Positions 1 through 10,987 of a stretch of DNA of 64,000 nt are shown piece by piece (positions within the stretch are counted from its first letter, which is position 1; every line of letters starts with the position of its first letter). A program made the translations under genes and the position numbers. The notes beneath the pieces were generated by a model. It worked only from the letters and a program-made list of their open reading frames with translations, was not told the DNA's origin and made no database searches. This stretch comes from Fusarium oxysporum f. sp. lycopersici 4287. Taxonomy: Eukaryota > Ascomycota > Sordariomycetes > Hypocreales > Nectriaceae. The DNA lies in contig NC_030994.1 of the NCBI RefSeq assembly GCF_000149955.1, positions 3,154,366 through 3,218,365 of the forward strand. Reading direction: 5' to 3'.

Positions 1-456
1 ATACTTCGCGATTGTGTTCTGTACAAGCCTGAACCAGCCACGAATAATAGTCGGATCTTCGCATTTAGCTCTTTGATAGTCATATTTGCGAAATAAACGC
101 GTCTTTAGCTCTGGTTGTCGCTTTATGAAGTTATGAGCCCAGCGCTTGCCAACAGGTGACGCGTCGCGGTCTATAAGCAGAGAATTGGCCATTTCTTCCA
201 CAAAACGCAATCGCGAGGGAAATCCTCGCGAATCTAGGTCAAGGACGAATTGAACTATTATCTGTTCCTCTAGATCAGATAGTTTCCGTGAGTTTGGGAT
301 GGAATCGCGTCGTGAATGAATGCCATGTTGACGACGATGTAAGGTACGGTAATGGACTTTATAGATAGTTGCAGCGCGTCGGATACTTAATTTGGGGTCA
401 TTTTGAAGGGCCTGAAGGGCAAGAAGAATTCTAGCTTCATCTGAGGGTTGTGACAT
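1..456 (-). CDS. Pogo/Fot1-like transposase, N-terminal part, runs off the window
   Basis: Open from an ATG at 456 to the left edge, so only about 152 residues are visible. It begins MSQPSDEARILLALQAL and carries the signature of the N-terminal DNA-binding half of pogo-type (CENP-B-like) transposases: a psq-like helix-turn-helix (residues about 15-45, with SIRRAATIYKVHYRTLHRR) followed by a second HTH with RFVEEMANSLL and GKRWAHNFIKRQPELKTR. In this family the first half binds the terminal repeats and the DDE catalytic domain follows; that domain lies outside the window. No stop is seen in the visible part, so it may be intact. The family assignment comes from recognised motif order, not a search. 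Confidence 0.85.
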   Translation of the reverse strand, partial: MSQPSDEARILLALQALQNDPKLSIRRAATIYKVHYRTLHRRQHGIHSRRDSIPNSRKLSDLEEQIIVQFVLDLDSRGFPSRLRFVEEMANSLLIDRDASPVGKRWAHNFIKRQPELKTRLFRKYDYQRAKCEDPTIIRGWFRLVQNTIAKY

Positions 457-512
457 ATTTGGTGGTTGAGAAGTATCTGATCAAATGGACATGTTGTAAA
501 TTGAGGGATCTT

Positions 513-546
513 TGTGACACTCGCTTATCTGTGACACTCGCTTATC
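513..546. repeat. Tandem 17-bp repeat at the presumed end of the pogo-like element
   Basis: The 17-mer TGTGACACTCGCTTATC occurs twice back to back at 513-529 and 530-546, about 60 bp upstream of the transposase start. Terminal or subterminal repeats that bind the transposase sit here in Fot1/pogo elements, and a TA dinucleotide (548-549), the usual target, follows closely. The matching terminus would be left of the window and cannot be seen. Confidence 0.6.
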
Positions 547-1480
547 ATACACGTTAAGGTTTTTAATTCTAATATTTATTAATTTATATTAGGAAGTAGT
601 TATTTATTATTTTATTTTATTAGTATTATAGTAATAATATTATATATATAATACTTATAGTATTTACTTATAATTTAAGTAATTTAAGTACCTTTTAGAA
701 TTATATAAATAGACTCTATTATATGATACTGCTGGTTTAATAATATCTTGCTAGCTTTGAGAAATGTTATTAATAGCATAGTGTAGCATCCGTATGCTAA
801 GACATCGGCATAACGCCAATTAAGCCTTATAGCAAAAGAGGCCCTAAGTCTTCTAATCCATGCTGAAGATAATAAAAACTCTATTAAATGATATTAAGGG
901 TCTTGAGATAGATGCTTAAAGCCTTTAGCTGGCTAAGGTGTACTAAAATGTGGTTTTTATATAGAACTTGTGTAAATTTGCAGTGAATGATATTCTAGAG
1001 ACTATAAGCCTTTAAAAGATTATAAAACATAGAGACCTATAAGGTAGAGCTCTTCCAAGCATGGAGCCTCTCTGATGGCTGTATCCTACACTTAATTAGG
1101 TTAACCAGTCCGGTATAGTATACGGGTTCCGCGGAGCCGAAAGCGGAACATAAAGGCTGTTGAGATTGGCTAATTAAGAGTCCGAAACCTTATACTAGGA
1201 TAAGGTCACTAGGTATACGGAGTTTGGCTCGGAGATTGGTGTTTACCTCCAGTACAGGGTATTAGTACATTAATTATAAGCAGTTAGCACAATAAATGTA
1301 GTCCCTTTTACCTCCGCTTAAATCCAGGATATCCATAGCTCTTTATCTACATAAAGTCGTAGCGGCCAGGCAGTCTTAATCCTCTTTAACTACTAAAAAA
1401 GATTTCAACTTCTATAAGATCTCTATTAATAAGTTTAACATTATCTTCAATTCAAACGCAGCTGCATAGCTTTGTACAAC
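547..1480. other. Non-coding, AT-rich spacer
   Basis: No gene is recognisable. From 547 to about 780 the sequence is very rich in A and T (many TATA and TTAT runs), as in RIP-mutated fungal DNA. Around 1091-1178 there is a nested inverted-repeat structure: CTTAATTAG (1091-1099) pairs with CTAATTAAG (1170-1178), enclosing GTTCCGC (1126-1132) pairing with GCGGAAC (1143-1149). Confidence 0.5.
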
Positions 1481-2616
1481 ATGTCCGCTATTCAGAATGT
1501 TGCTATAGTTGGGGTATGTCCTGTCTTAATCTCCAGAACTTCTAAGCGAGACGATACTGACTACTTCAAGGCTGGCGGTCACATCGGAGGCGCTTTCGCC
1601 AAAGCCCTGATCCAGGCTGGCAACCATGTGGTGACGGCATTATCCCGCTTTGATAGCAAGAGTCAGCTGCCCATGGGTGCCAATATCATCAAGGTCAACT
1701 ACGAGGACGTGCAGTCAATTGCTAAGGCTTTAAAAGGGCAGCACTTCTTAGTAATAACTCTGGCTGCTACAGCCCCAGAGGAGACTCATGCCAAAATCGT
1801 TANNNNNNNNNNNNNNNNNNNNNNNNNNNNNNNNNNNNNNNNNNNNNNNNNNNNNNNNNNNNNNNNNNNNNNNNNNNNNNNNNNNNNNNNNNNNNNNNNN
1901 NNNNNNNNNNNNNNNNNNNNNNNNNNNNNNNNNNNNNNNNNNNNNNNNNNNNNNNNNNNNNNNNNNNNNNNNNNNNNNNNNNNNNNNNNNNNNNNNNNNN
2001 NNNNNNNNNNNNNNNNNNNNNNNNNNNNNNNNNNNNNNNNNNNNNNNNNNNNNNNNNNNNNNNNNNNNNNNNNNNNNNNNNNNNNNNNNNNNNNNNNNNN
2101 NNNNNNNNNNNNNNNNNNNNNNNNNNNNNNNNNNNNNNNNNNNNNNNNNNNNNNNNNNNNNNNNNNNNNNNNNNNNNNNNNNNNNNNNNNNNNNNNNNNN
2201 NNNNNNNNNNNNNNNNNNNNNNNNNNNNNNNNNNNNNNNNNNNNNNNNNNNNNNNNNNNNNNNNNNNNNNNNNNNNNNNNNNNNNNNNNNNNNNNNNNNN
2301 NNNNNNNNNNNNNNNNNNNNNNNNNNNNNNNNNNNNNNNNNNNNNNNNNNNNNNNNNNNNNNNATGAATCGTCAGCGCAGCGGGTTAAGGAAGGGTAGAG
2401 GAAATGAGAGAAGGAAGTCAGCGCGGCTTTATAAAATGGCTCTGTGCAAATACATTCTTGCCTGGTAATATCGCGAGTGATTTTACCGACAAGGAGGTTG
2501 CAAATAGTGTCCTAGGCCTGCCAGAGGAGGACTTGGACGACGCGACGAAACGAGTGGTGACTAGGCTTGAGAATGGCTGGAGCCCATTCGAAGAGCTTGG
2601 AAAGGGCGGCAGTTAA
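1481..2616 (+). CDS. NmrA-like / isoflavone-reductase-type NAD(P)-binding protein, interrupted by gap
   Basis: The start is the ATG at 1481 (MSAIQNVAIVG). A 57-bp GT-AG intron at 1514-1570 fits well: removing it gives NVAIVGAGGHIGGAFAKAL, a clean GxxGxxG Rossmann motif. The following VTALSR, VNYED and FLVITLAATAPEETH stretches are typical of the NmrA-like family of atypical short-chain reductases. The centre is unknown sequence (1803-2363). After the gap, ESSAQRVKEG and then, one frame over, the stretch beginning EEMREGSQRG match the usual C-terminus, ending at 2616. The switch of frame near 2395 means either a one-base deletion or an error at the gap edge. Substrate unknown. Confidence 0.75.
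1803..2363. other. Assembly gap (561 N)
   Basis: Unresolved bases inside the NmrA-like gene. Nothing can be said about this stretch; the real gap length may differ. Confidence 0.99.
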
Positions 2617-3082
2617 GGTTATGCCCGATAACCTGTGGCAGCATTTGTCTGCCTGGTTCAGATAGCTTAACCCTATGTTTTCTCTTTATCTAACTATTCT
2701 AACCTTGTGATACTTTCTTAATACTATGTACATATACTATAGCCCCAGTTTATATTAATAGTGTATTAATGTTTGGCTAATCTCTTAAATCTATTATATG
2801 TTGTATCCTATGACTTTAAAAGTACATGAGAACCAGTGGTTCTCATGACATCTATCGTTGTGGTATATTTAAATAGTTAATCGATGAAGAGTGAGGAGCA
2901 AACGAGGGCCTCCGAGATTGATAGATTGATTTTGTAAGTACGAGTCCCAAAACTGATGGCGTTGACCTATCGCCAACGATAACCAAGTAATCACTCTGAA
3001 CGAACAAATTTTGGCGGTAGACGTTGATATCGATCTACTCGGAAGGATTTGATGAGCCTAAATGGAAATCGCATTAGTTAAT
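2617..3082. other. Spacer without recognisable gene
   Basis: AT-rich at 2690-2880, then mixed composition. I see no ORF with family features. Confidence 0.5.
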
Positions 3083-4045
3083 TACCCCAAATGGCTGTGT
3101 GGCTCAGCATCATGTATGGCTGTCGTCGTGCCTAATCCTCTTGACCTGAGCTTGTTCTCCATCTACCCGACTTTTTCTATGCGCCATGTTGATGAATTGT
3201 AGTCAAGGTCCGCATGTAAACCGCCGCCATCGAGAGAAGGACTTGGGATACAATCAAAGGGATACTTCGCGTGGAAGGTATACGTGGTTTCTACACCGGT
3301 GTATGTGCAAGCCTGGACCTCTGAGCTCGTGCTGTTCTTACCCCTGACTTAGCTGTCGGCTGGGATACTGAGACAATGTACGTAAACAACTCCTGGATTC
3401 TTTGTTGACATCAGCCATAAAAACGTTTGTGCCGTTACTTACGGCTCTACACGGTTCGCAATTTATGAGACTATCAAGGAGACAATCGGCAGATCTTTTT
3501 CAACACCACCGATATTCGCCCTGGCTCCTGTGGCAGCACTTTCGAGATTTTGTGGCGGTTTCGTGGAATCCCGCTAACATTGCCAACGTGCGAATGCAAA
3601 ATGAGCAATCATTACCAACTCAGCTCTGCAAAAACTACCGTCACATCTTTAACGCGCTGTCAATTCTGGCACAAGAGGAAGGATAGAGGAGTTTCCTATA
3701 GGGTGCTTGGCCAACTGCATCCGAGGTGCAGCTATGACGGCGAGTCAACTGTCATCGTATGATCTATTCAAGCATCTCTTGGTCAACAAGTGTAAGTTGA
3801 CCGATGACACGATCGCGCGAAGTGTATCGTCTGTTTTTGCGCCTTTAGTAGCCACCACCCTCTGTAACCCTATCGATGTTATCAAGACTCAGGTTATGGT
3901 ATCCTCCCAGCGGGGTTTGACCATCTTTTCTACAGCAAGGACTATGACTACTAAGGAAGGATGCCGTTGGATGTGGCGAGGATGGCCGCCGAGCTTCAAA
4001 CGCCTCGGACCACAAACTGTGGTAATTCTTGCGCTTTTGGAATAA
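3083..4045 (+). pseudogene. Broken mitochondrial carrier gene (dicarboxylate-carrier type)
   Basis: Fragments in all three forward frames line up as one mitochondrial carrier family protein. In order: GSASCMAVVVPNPLDL (3100s) then VKVRM, the first PxDxx[K/R] repeat; RTWDTIKGILR and GIRGFYTGVCASL; TYGSTRFAIYETIKETIGR after a probable intron ending near 3414; NPANIANVRMQN, the second repeat; and NPIDVIKTQVM (about 3870-3900), the third repeat. Members move small solutes across the inner mitochondrial membrane; the wording resembles dicarboxylate carriers. Breaks: a stop right after KVRM (CAA-to-TAA would explain it), frameshifts near 3570 and between 3686 and 3707, and a degraded splice donor. 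Too many lesions for a sequencing artefact. Confidence 0.8.
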
Positions 4046-5249
4046 CATCGCTCTATATATAAGCGGTATAAGCAGACGGAGAGGATAATGTCGATGTAAA
4101 GACCTCGTGCTGCATATTTAATACTTGATGGAAGTCTACGACCAATATTTTAGGTCTCCACGCAGTTCTATTGTCAGTAGCACTGTACACGTTATCTCTA
4201 AGGGGCAGAAAGACCTTTTCAACCAATCGACTTAATACCCCTAAAAGTCATCGCTTATGCCAAAGCCTCGTGTGCTTCGTTCCAGCATCTTGTTCGACGT
4301 CCAATGTCATGAGAAAAGATGAAATATTTTAGGCTCTGAATTGTCACAAATTCGATCACATGATATCTCAATTAGATGCAAGGTCTGGATACAAGGCTTG
4401 AGCATGTGACTCGTCGGAGATAAAGACATAAGACCCACAGCGATGGAGTGATATCCATCAATGTCGTTGAGTGTGAAATGACCGTGAGCGACTGAATGGG
4501 ATATCCTGATATCGCCAAGAAATACTTTTTCTTCTCAACTCTAAGCAAGTTCCGTTCCGACACTCAAAAAAGGTTGGTCATGAGCTATTCTTGGAACTTT
4601 GTTGCATGCATAGATCTACAAGCAGGGACGGAACGTCACAGTGCGCATACGACACAATATTCCTTGTCAATGGTATTGTCTTCCTCCTCCAGCCTCATTC
4701 CAGCCTCCTCGACGAACTACACCATAATTAAGCTGTGTGGTCTATACTTCCTGTTCTGGTCTGAATCCTCTCGGTCGCGGTACGTGTTTGTAACCTCGTG
4801 TAAGTCTAGAAATGCGAATATTAGTACCTCTATCTTTGGTTATATCTATGTATTGATTTATGGACTAGAAGTATTTCGGAGCGTTTGTGCTAGTTTATTT
4901 GGCATTGATGATCTAGAACAAGTCGAATATACAGATAATTGACATATCGAGGGTGAGTGCGGCGCATTCGTGTTATGTATGTTCTGAACACTATACTTCG
5001 AAGCAATACGTCAACAAACATACAAATAATTGACATTTCTTATTGTCACGGTTTTCATAGCACGCGGCGATCAAACAGCTCTTCATGAAAGTTTCGATTT
5101 TTACATCCACTACTGACGCAATTTTACCTTGTCCTACAACAGCTTATTCGTCCCTAATCCATGCAGCCGATTCGTCTTTATTCGCTACCGTTTATGTCTC
5201 TGATTGATATTTATAGCTCCACAGTTGCAATCGTCAAGTACGTAGGTCC
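4046..5249. other. Spacer without recognisable gene
   Basis: A 148-codon open frame on the plus strand (4496-4942) shows no motif, no signal peptide and no neighbouring exon that I recognise. I do not call it as a gene. Confidence 0.45.
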
Positions 5250-5759
5250 CTATTCAGTATAACTAGAGAGTCTAAATAGAGTAGAGTTCTTAGTATGAAT
5301 CTTGTGGAAAAGAGTATTTAGATGCCATAGTAGAACAGTTCCAACTTGCTCAATTAGATTCCCATCCGGATCACGAACATAGATGCTCCGAATTTTTCTG
5401 AGAGCCCCAGCTCTATTAAGGATCTTATCACCTTCAAGGACCCGTATACTATTATTACCAAACCCCTTGATTAAGCTCTGGAGCTTAAAACCGTCTTAGA
5501 CTATGAAGCAGATGTCCGCAGTGCCAGGTAGAGAACTAGATGCCTTGGGTTCAAACTCTTTACCCTGCTGGTGCAGGTTGAACTTGTGCGTGCCGAACTT
5601 CAAGGCAGTTCGTGGGATGGAATAAGGGTCGCTAGGTGAGGTAAAGGTCTCTATTTTCATGCCGAGATACTTGGCATACCACTCGGCCGTAATAGATACG
5701 TTGTTATAAGTGAGGACGAGATGGTCAATAACCTTGGCAATGGCTAATGGTCGAGACAT
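5250..5759 (-). pseudogene. VOC-superfamily (glyoxalase/bleomycin-resistance fold) protein with in-frame stop
   Basis: Starts MSRPLAIAKVIDHLVLTYNNV at 5759 and reads as one VOC fold: IDHLVLTYNN and AEWYAKYLGMKIETF at the first beta-alpha unit, ALKFGTHKFNLHQQG in the middle, ADICFIV at 5499-5519. A TAA at 5496-5498 then interrupts it. The same frame continues without any shift through VLEGDKILNRAGALRKI, and IRSIYVRDPDGNLIE, which is the conserved C-terminal VOC motif, to a TAG at 5250. A single CAA-to-TAA change would explain the break. About 169 codons in all. VOC proteins bind a metal ion with His/Glu residues; the substrate cannot be predicted. Confidence 0.8.
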
Positions 5760-6456
5760 GGTGAGTGGGCAATGTATGTATAGTCTCTGGCGAAATCACG
5801 ACTGTTCAGAAAAAAGGTTGGTCGATACGTAGGCTGTAAGTTTTGGCTTATAGCTTGGACAAAACAACTCAAGACTTAAAGCGAGTTGGGCGGTGTCTAC
5901 TGGCGGAAAAAAGAAACCTTGCACAAGGGTATAGATGCCTGATGTAATGGTCACATGTTACATCTTAACTGTAGAGTCTAGGTCTATATCCAATGGGGAA
6001 GACAACTTTTGGCCGAGCAAAAGGCATGAGGCCGTTATCTTTACGCTGACAGCTATACTATCTTGGGACACTTGCTTTGGTAATCAAATTAGCAAAATAC
6101 CATACTAAGACGCCAGGCATCCAAGACATAAAAATTCTAATTTAATGGAGAGTTTATACACTCCAAGCCGGCTATGATCTAAAACGCTGCTTCGTGTGGG
6201 TCCCGAGTAAGGTGCTTGCGCAAAGACGCAATCAAACGATGGCTCGATTTCCATGTTTTAAAATCTAATGCATCTTCAGCAATAAAGCATATGGCCTTTA
6301 TGATGTCACTTCGGCCAATACTGGTTTTTCTAGGCGTAAAGATAACTAACGGCTGAACGCAACTGCTCTAGCCTTTATACTCCCAAGCCCCAGTGTTCGG
6401 GACAACTCTTGCAAGAAAAATAACTATTAGCCCACCGAAGATCTTAAGAAACGTGC
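5760..6456. other. Spacer without recognisable gene
   Basis: Moderately AT-rich; I see no coding signal on either strand. A frame just downstream of the MFS stop reads like a membrane segment (near 6380-6450), perhaps a lost C-terminal extension of that gene. Confidence 0.4.
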
Positions 6457-7908
6457 CTATATCTCGGTTAGCCTGCGTAATAGTGTCAATAACGCTATTT
6501 GGTGCCTACAAATAGTGAATGTCCAACCGACTCCTGTTGCATTCAGAAGAGGAACGATTATAGCCGATATGGTCGCACCAAAAGCATACTGTAACACGTA
6601 CTTGCTGCATACCACTTCAGAGCGTTCGGCAGGAAATATTTCTATTATCAGTCAACATTTGTTCCTAATGGCAAGATAGGGACGAACCAGCGGTATACGT
6701 ATTAAGCCCATTCCAAGCCCCCATCAGGCCAACGCCAATCCAGAAAGCCATGACGATGGGCAACGCCAAGCCTCCGATTTTCTTTTCCAAACTCCATCCA
6801 TAGAGAAGTAAAGAAACAGGCAATACGACAAAGAAATGGACCAGTCCGCTGTTCAGCCTGTCTTTGGGCAGGCGACTGCCGTCACGTTTTACAATGTATC
6901 GCTTGACAGCATGATCCGACATACGCCCACCTAGGACACTCCCAACGATGAAGCCCATCCCCGGTGCAATGTAGAAGAGGCCGCTGATTAAGGGCGTCGT
7001 GATATGGTATCGAGGAGTGATAATGTGTCTGACACATGTAAGCAGACCGTATTGTGAAATTGCAAGGAACCCGCATGTCAAGTCTGCTAGAAAGACTTGT
7101 GGCCGGAGAAACTGCTTTAAAATCTTGCTAGGGTTGAATCTTTTGAGGACTCCCGAGACAGATCGTTCCGATGCTGATAGCTTGCCATGAAGTTGCTGAA
7201 CTTCGCTCTTAATAGTCGGGATGAAGAAGAAAGAGAGTACAAAGCCTAGGCCAGTCATTGAACACTGCAACCAGTAGATACTCCGCCAGTGGCTAAAAGT
7301 GATGATTATACCACTGATACATGGTCCTATTCATTGAGTTAGTAAGTTCAATCTCGGTGAGCACTGCTGCAAGGTTTACCTATAGCCGATCCCGCGACAC
7401 TTCCAACTTGCATAAAACCGACAGCTCTACCGCGAACCAAAGGCTCGTAGATATCAGCAATGATAGTCTGACCAGCCACCATATAGTACGTGCCTGTAAG
7501 GCCTGAAAGCACTCTCAGCGCTGTGAAGCCTGGCAAGTTTGTCGCCACAGCAGTCCCAACAGATGTAGCCAGCATGAAGAGGATAGCGGCATTATAGCTG
7601 TGTCGTCGGCCGATTAACTCAGCGAGGGGAGACCATATCATCGAGGAGCATCCCATAGCAGCCAGAACGCCAGCATTCGTGGCATTGATGATTTCTGTTG
7701 TGGTTTTGAGATCGGAAGCGATCTCGGGAGTGGCTACAAGTAGCGATGTACTAGAAAACGTCACAACTAGACAATTCCAGCTGATGATGAATAAGATCAG
7801 ATACTTGCGTCTATTGCCAAGCTCCTGTTGACCATCAGTGTTTGAGGGAGGTGAAAATTCGACTTCGTCCGCCGAGCCAGATTCGTTGGTCCACCATAAA
7901 GTTGGCAT
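6457..7908 (-). CDS. MFS transporter, drug:H+ antiporter type (three exons)
   Basis: Exons 7908-7380, 7326-6688 and 6641-6457, joined by two GT-AG introns of 53 and 46 bp, give a 450-residue protein in one frame. The first helix begins YLILFIISWNCLVVTF. The loop 2-3 motif is PLAELIGRRHSYNAA, and later AGQTIIADIYEPLVRGRAVGF, the usual DHA-family loop after helix 4, followed by VGSVAGSAIGPCISG (motif C-like, typical of antiporters). A large central loop and six more helices follow, with GGRMSDHAVKRY and AEIFPAERSEV in the second half. Members export drugs or secondary metabolites across the plasma membrane. The C-terminus is a little short after GVGWTFTIC, so the last exon may be degraded. It stands alone among pseudogenes; no partner is evident. 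Confidence 0.85.
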
Positions 7909-8766
7909 CTTGCTCGTGTATAGAAATAATGCTTATAATTAAATTTTCTGGTCCATTCTGCAGATATTTTTATCGTAACCGAGAATCGGAGCAAAAGGTG
8001 GACACCGAGCGCTCGGCGTCGGCAGGTTTCACACGGCGCCGACCCAAGGTTACCGAGATGCCGCCTTTGGGCCAATACATGCCCATCGATTTCTAATCCA
8101 AGCGTACATACAGGGGTCTGGGAACCTGTAGCGGAGGCAAAAGATATCTAATTGAATGAATTTTGGGTACTTTGCTGGGCTGAGGAACAGATTGCGGAAA
8201 TACGGGTCGAGCGACGAATAAACATGTTTGAAGACTGTTGTTGTTGGTTCGAATAAAGAGTTTGCGTGTGCTGGATCTTCTGGGTGGTTCACGCAGGCAG
8301 ACAAAGAAAGTACTACAGCGGGTCCACGAGGTACTCGAAGCCATCACTGCCAACGCAACGGATGGATTGTAATGGCCATATGCTAACGTCATATGCTTGT
8401 CAACATTTGTGTCTCACGCCGGCCCCAGGACCGCTACCTCAACGGCGACCATTCCTCCAGTCACCAGAGATACTCCCTACTGCACGATTGACATTTAGAG
8501 AGCAGAAGATGGTATTACTAGGCTCCTAGCTAGTAAACTCAAGCGACAATAGAGCATAGATCTTATACTAAATTGGATAATCTTTTGGGTCTGCCAGTCC
8601 GCCGTTGACGGGCTGTTAGTGGACACCCTTGAGGGTTGGTCTGTCTACTGGCAGCACACACCGCACCGCACGTATGAGCGGCATCTAGGACGCTCCTCAC
8701 TTCACTGGAGACATTTTCTCAGCTGCCAAGGAAAAGGAAAGTTGTAGGGAGGAGATAGATGCTCAC
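7909..8766. other. Spacer without recognisable gene
   Basis: Only short overlapping frames without family features. CGG-rich stretch near 7998-8045 could be promoter sequence for the MFS gene at 7908, but I cannot support a specific site. Confidence 0.4.
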
Positions 8767-8871
8767 CTTGACATGGCGTCTTCGACAATCTTGATAACCT
8801 GTCCTTGATTTACTGTGTGGTCGGCGGCGTGCAGATTGTGTTATCGGCTGAGCTTCCGGCTGGTCCGACAT
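8767..8871 (-). pseudogene. Remnant of a Zn2Cys6 transcription factor, first exon
   Basis: MSDQPEAQPITQ...RPHSKSRTGYQDCRRRHVK, followed by a splice donor GTGAGC (8766-8761). This is the first half of a fungal zinc cluster, where the KSRTGCxxCRxRHVKC pattern is expected. The first cysteine is replaced by tyrosine (TAT), a change that a CpA-to-TpA mutation on the other strand would cause. The next exon, if present, does not restore the remaining cysteines: the sequence after 8715 gives only a short frame with no CxxC spacing. I regard it as a dead fragment. Confidence 0.6.
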
Positions 8872-9472
8872 GGTGCTATAGTCTCGTATCGAACGTTGCT
8901 GAAGGATGGACGAAAGTACGGGCTCGTTCAGTGGTGAATAAGGTGGGAGAGAATCAAGCAATACAAGATTAGAGTTACCGAACGTTCTATATTGAAAAGA
9001 CATGACCGAAAAACTTTGGTAACCAATGTCAAGCAAAGGTTTGCTGCAATGACCATTGTCACATGCAAAGAGAAACGGTCGTTAAGGCTCGTTTAGCTTC
9101 TTCGTTTAGAAGAAGAGCGATGCACTTAAACGAAAGGAGGTCTGCGCTAAACTCCAGCTAATAAGCCACTGGGACCACTATTATCTAAGGGGGCAAAAAG
9201 TATCTAACCCGTTAAAGGTAGCTGGTCTGGATGAATCAAAGAGACTAGCTCAACTCAAATTAGATTCTGAGCTTAGAGTCGCTATACGAGATACGAAGAC
9301 ATAAACGAAGAGCCCACAACATGTAGGTTTGGCTCAGCTTAACGGCGTAGTTGAGTGTTTTTACTGGCCAAGAAGATATTTCACATCACGTCATTGCTTT
9401 CGTTTATTCTTGGCCAGCTTGGGCTATCTCGTATAATAATCAAGTAAACGAGAGAGGTGAATCTTACTACAT
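8872..9472. other. Spacer between two zinc-cluster fragments
   Basis: No gene seen. It holds a small perfect hairpin (CTTCTTC-GTTTA-GAAGAAG, about 9098-9116). Confidence 0.4.
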
Positions 9473-9804
9473 TCAAGTGACTACAAGGCGTTGATTTGTG
9501 TTTGACAAAGCTTGTTTTCGCTTCCTTTTACTAGATCCATTTGATGGATCTTGATAGCTACATTCAGCACCTCTGCCAAGACAGTTGCGGCATGGCGATT
9601 GTCCAGAACACTGCAACGGTAGGATCAGTAATGAGGACCAAATAAGGGGACCAGACTGACTTTGACCTTGCGTCGCTGGCATTCAGTGCTACAATGATCC
9701 TGGTCAGCATATAAACTTGGTACAAGAACAAAAACATCTTACCAAGCATGGGAAGTATACTCTTCCCTCTTGCTAGATTTCTTCGTCGTCGAAGCCGAGG
9801 ACAT
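9473..9804 (-). CDS. Short Zn2Cys6 DNA-binding protein, lacks a regulatory domain
   Basis: The ATG at 9804 (MSSASTTKKSSKR) opens a first exon to 9743. Two introns (ending CATTGTAG and CCGTTGCAG) bring the cluster together as CTECQRRKVKCSGQSPCRNC then LGRGAEC, that is CX2CX6CX5CX2CX6C, a complete zinc cluster. A basic tail SSKRKRKQ follows and the frame stops at 9473. The product would be only about 85-90 residues, against 500-900 for the family, so the coiled-coil and fungal-specific regulatory domain are missing. Either the 3' part was lost or this is a truncated regulator that binds DNA without activating. The splice phases all agree, which supports the exon model. Confidence 0.65.
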
Positions 9805-10987
9805 TTTTCGGTTCTCGTTTACCCCTCAAAAATAAACCGGGAAACGCGGGATTGAATGTCCAAGTTGGCTGAACAGCGCGACAGGCGAGCTCCATTCATT
9901 TTGCCCAGATCGTCATTTCCGCACTGAAGTGCCGAGGCAGATCCACTAACTGTATTGGTATGTCATGTCAGTCACTTCCCCGCAATTTCAGAACCTGGGG
10001 TTACTTATCGATACACTACCTCTGTAGTTGGCTTGAACACGCCAGACAAATACGGCTTCAATAATAAAGTTTATATCTCTATATGTAGTACTATAATATC
10101 ATCCAATAAACAATATATCAGCTACTCTAATACAACGAGCTATCATCGGCAAGGACTATATAAGCCAGGAGGCTCAAGCTTACATCCACTCCGTCCCCGT
10201 AAATCCAGAGCACAAGTGCATTGCTACGGCTGATGCGACGTGGCAACACATTTGAAAACCTCAAGGATCCGAGCCTCAACACGCTGGGGGCGGGGTCATG
10301 GTTCGAAGCTGCTACTGGCAAGCGTCTGTGTCGAAAGCTAGCCTTCCCACCAAGTGTTAGTGGATTTGATCAGCTCAGTAAGTCCATCCAGGGCAAAAGG
10401 TATAAATAACAGGTACCTCCCCCCTTGTATCCATGACAATACTGCTTGCTAATTCGAACTCAATCTTAAATATGCAGACTAAGTTATAATTACAACCTAA
10501 ATGCTTTATTAATTGGCTCTCTTAGTAATTAATTCCTGAAGTTGCTCGTTGCAAGCGGAAGCAACTTTGGTGAAGCAGACACCAATGCGCTAATTGTTGG
10601 CGTGGTTGATATTCCCCAGTAGGTACCTTCATGCTGGGGTCGAGTCTTTAGATCTTATGCCACGGCGTGATTTATTAGCACTTGTACACATTCCTTTGCT
10701 GACAGCTGAGACCTGTGGCTGAGAGCTTATATCAGCACACAACACTTAGTGCATACCCTTATGCTAGCCAGTCTAGTAGTTCCCTCCAAAACACACTTCG
10801 TGCTGCATAACAATGATGCCAGGCCTGCCAAACGTAACACTCTCGCGGCAGCTACGTTAATAAGATCAGGCGACGGTTATATTAAGAGCGGCTTATACTA
10901 CTAAAGCTATCTTGATGGATTTTCCTCTCCTAGCCCTCTATTACCCTGATATCAATACCTATCACCTTCTCAATAGTACAACTTCTC
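9805..10987. other. Spacer without recognisable gene
   Basis: Several short frames only; 10430-10990 is moderately AT-rich. I see no coding or RNA signal. Confidence 0.45.

Noticed and set aside
4496..4942. 148-codon open frame on the plus strand
   Set aside because: No motif, no signal peptide, no splice partners, and the composition resembles the non-coding surroundings.
8050..8529. Overlapping frames of 84-99 codons near 8.0-8.5 kb
   Set aside because: Several frames overlap on both strands with no preference and no motif; most likely chance.
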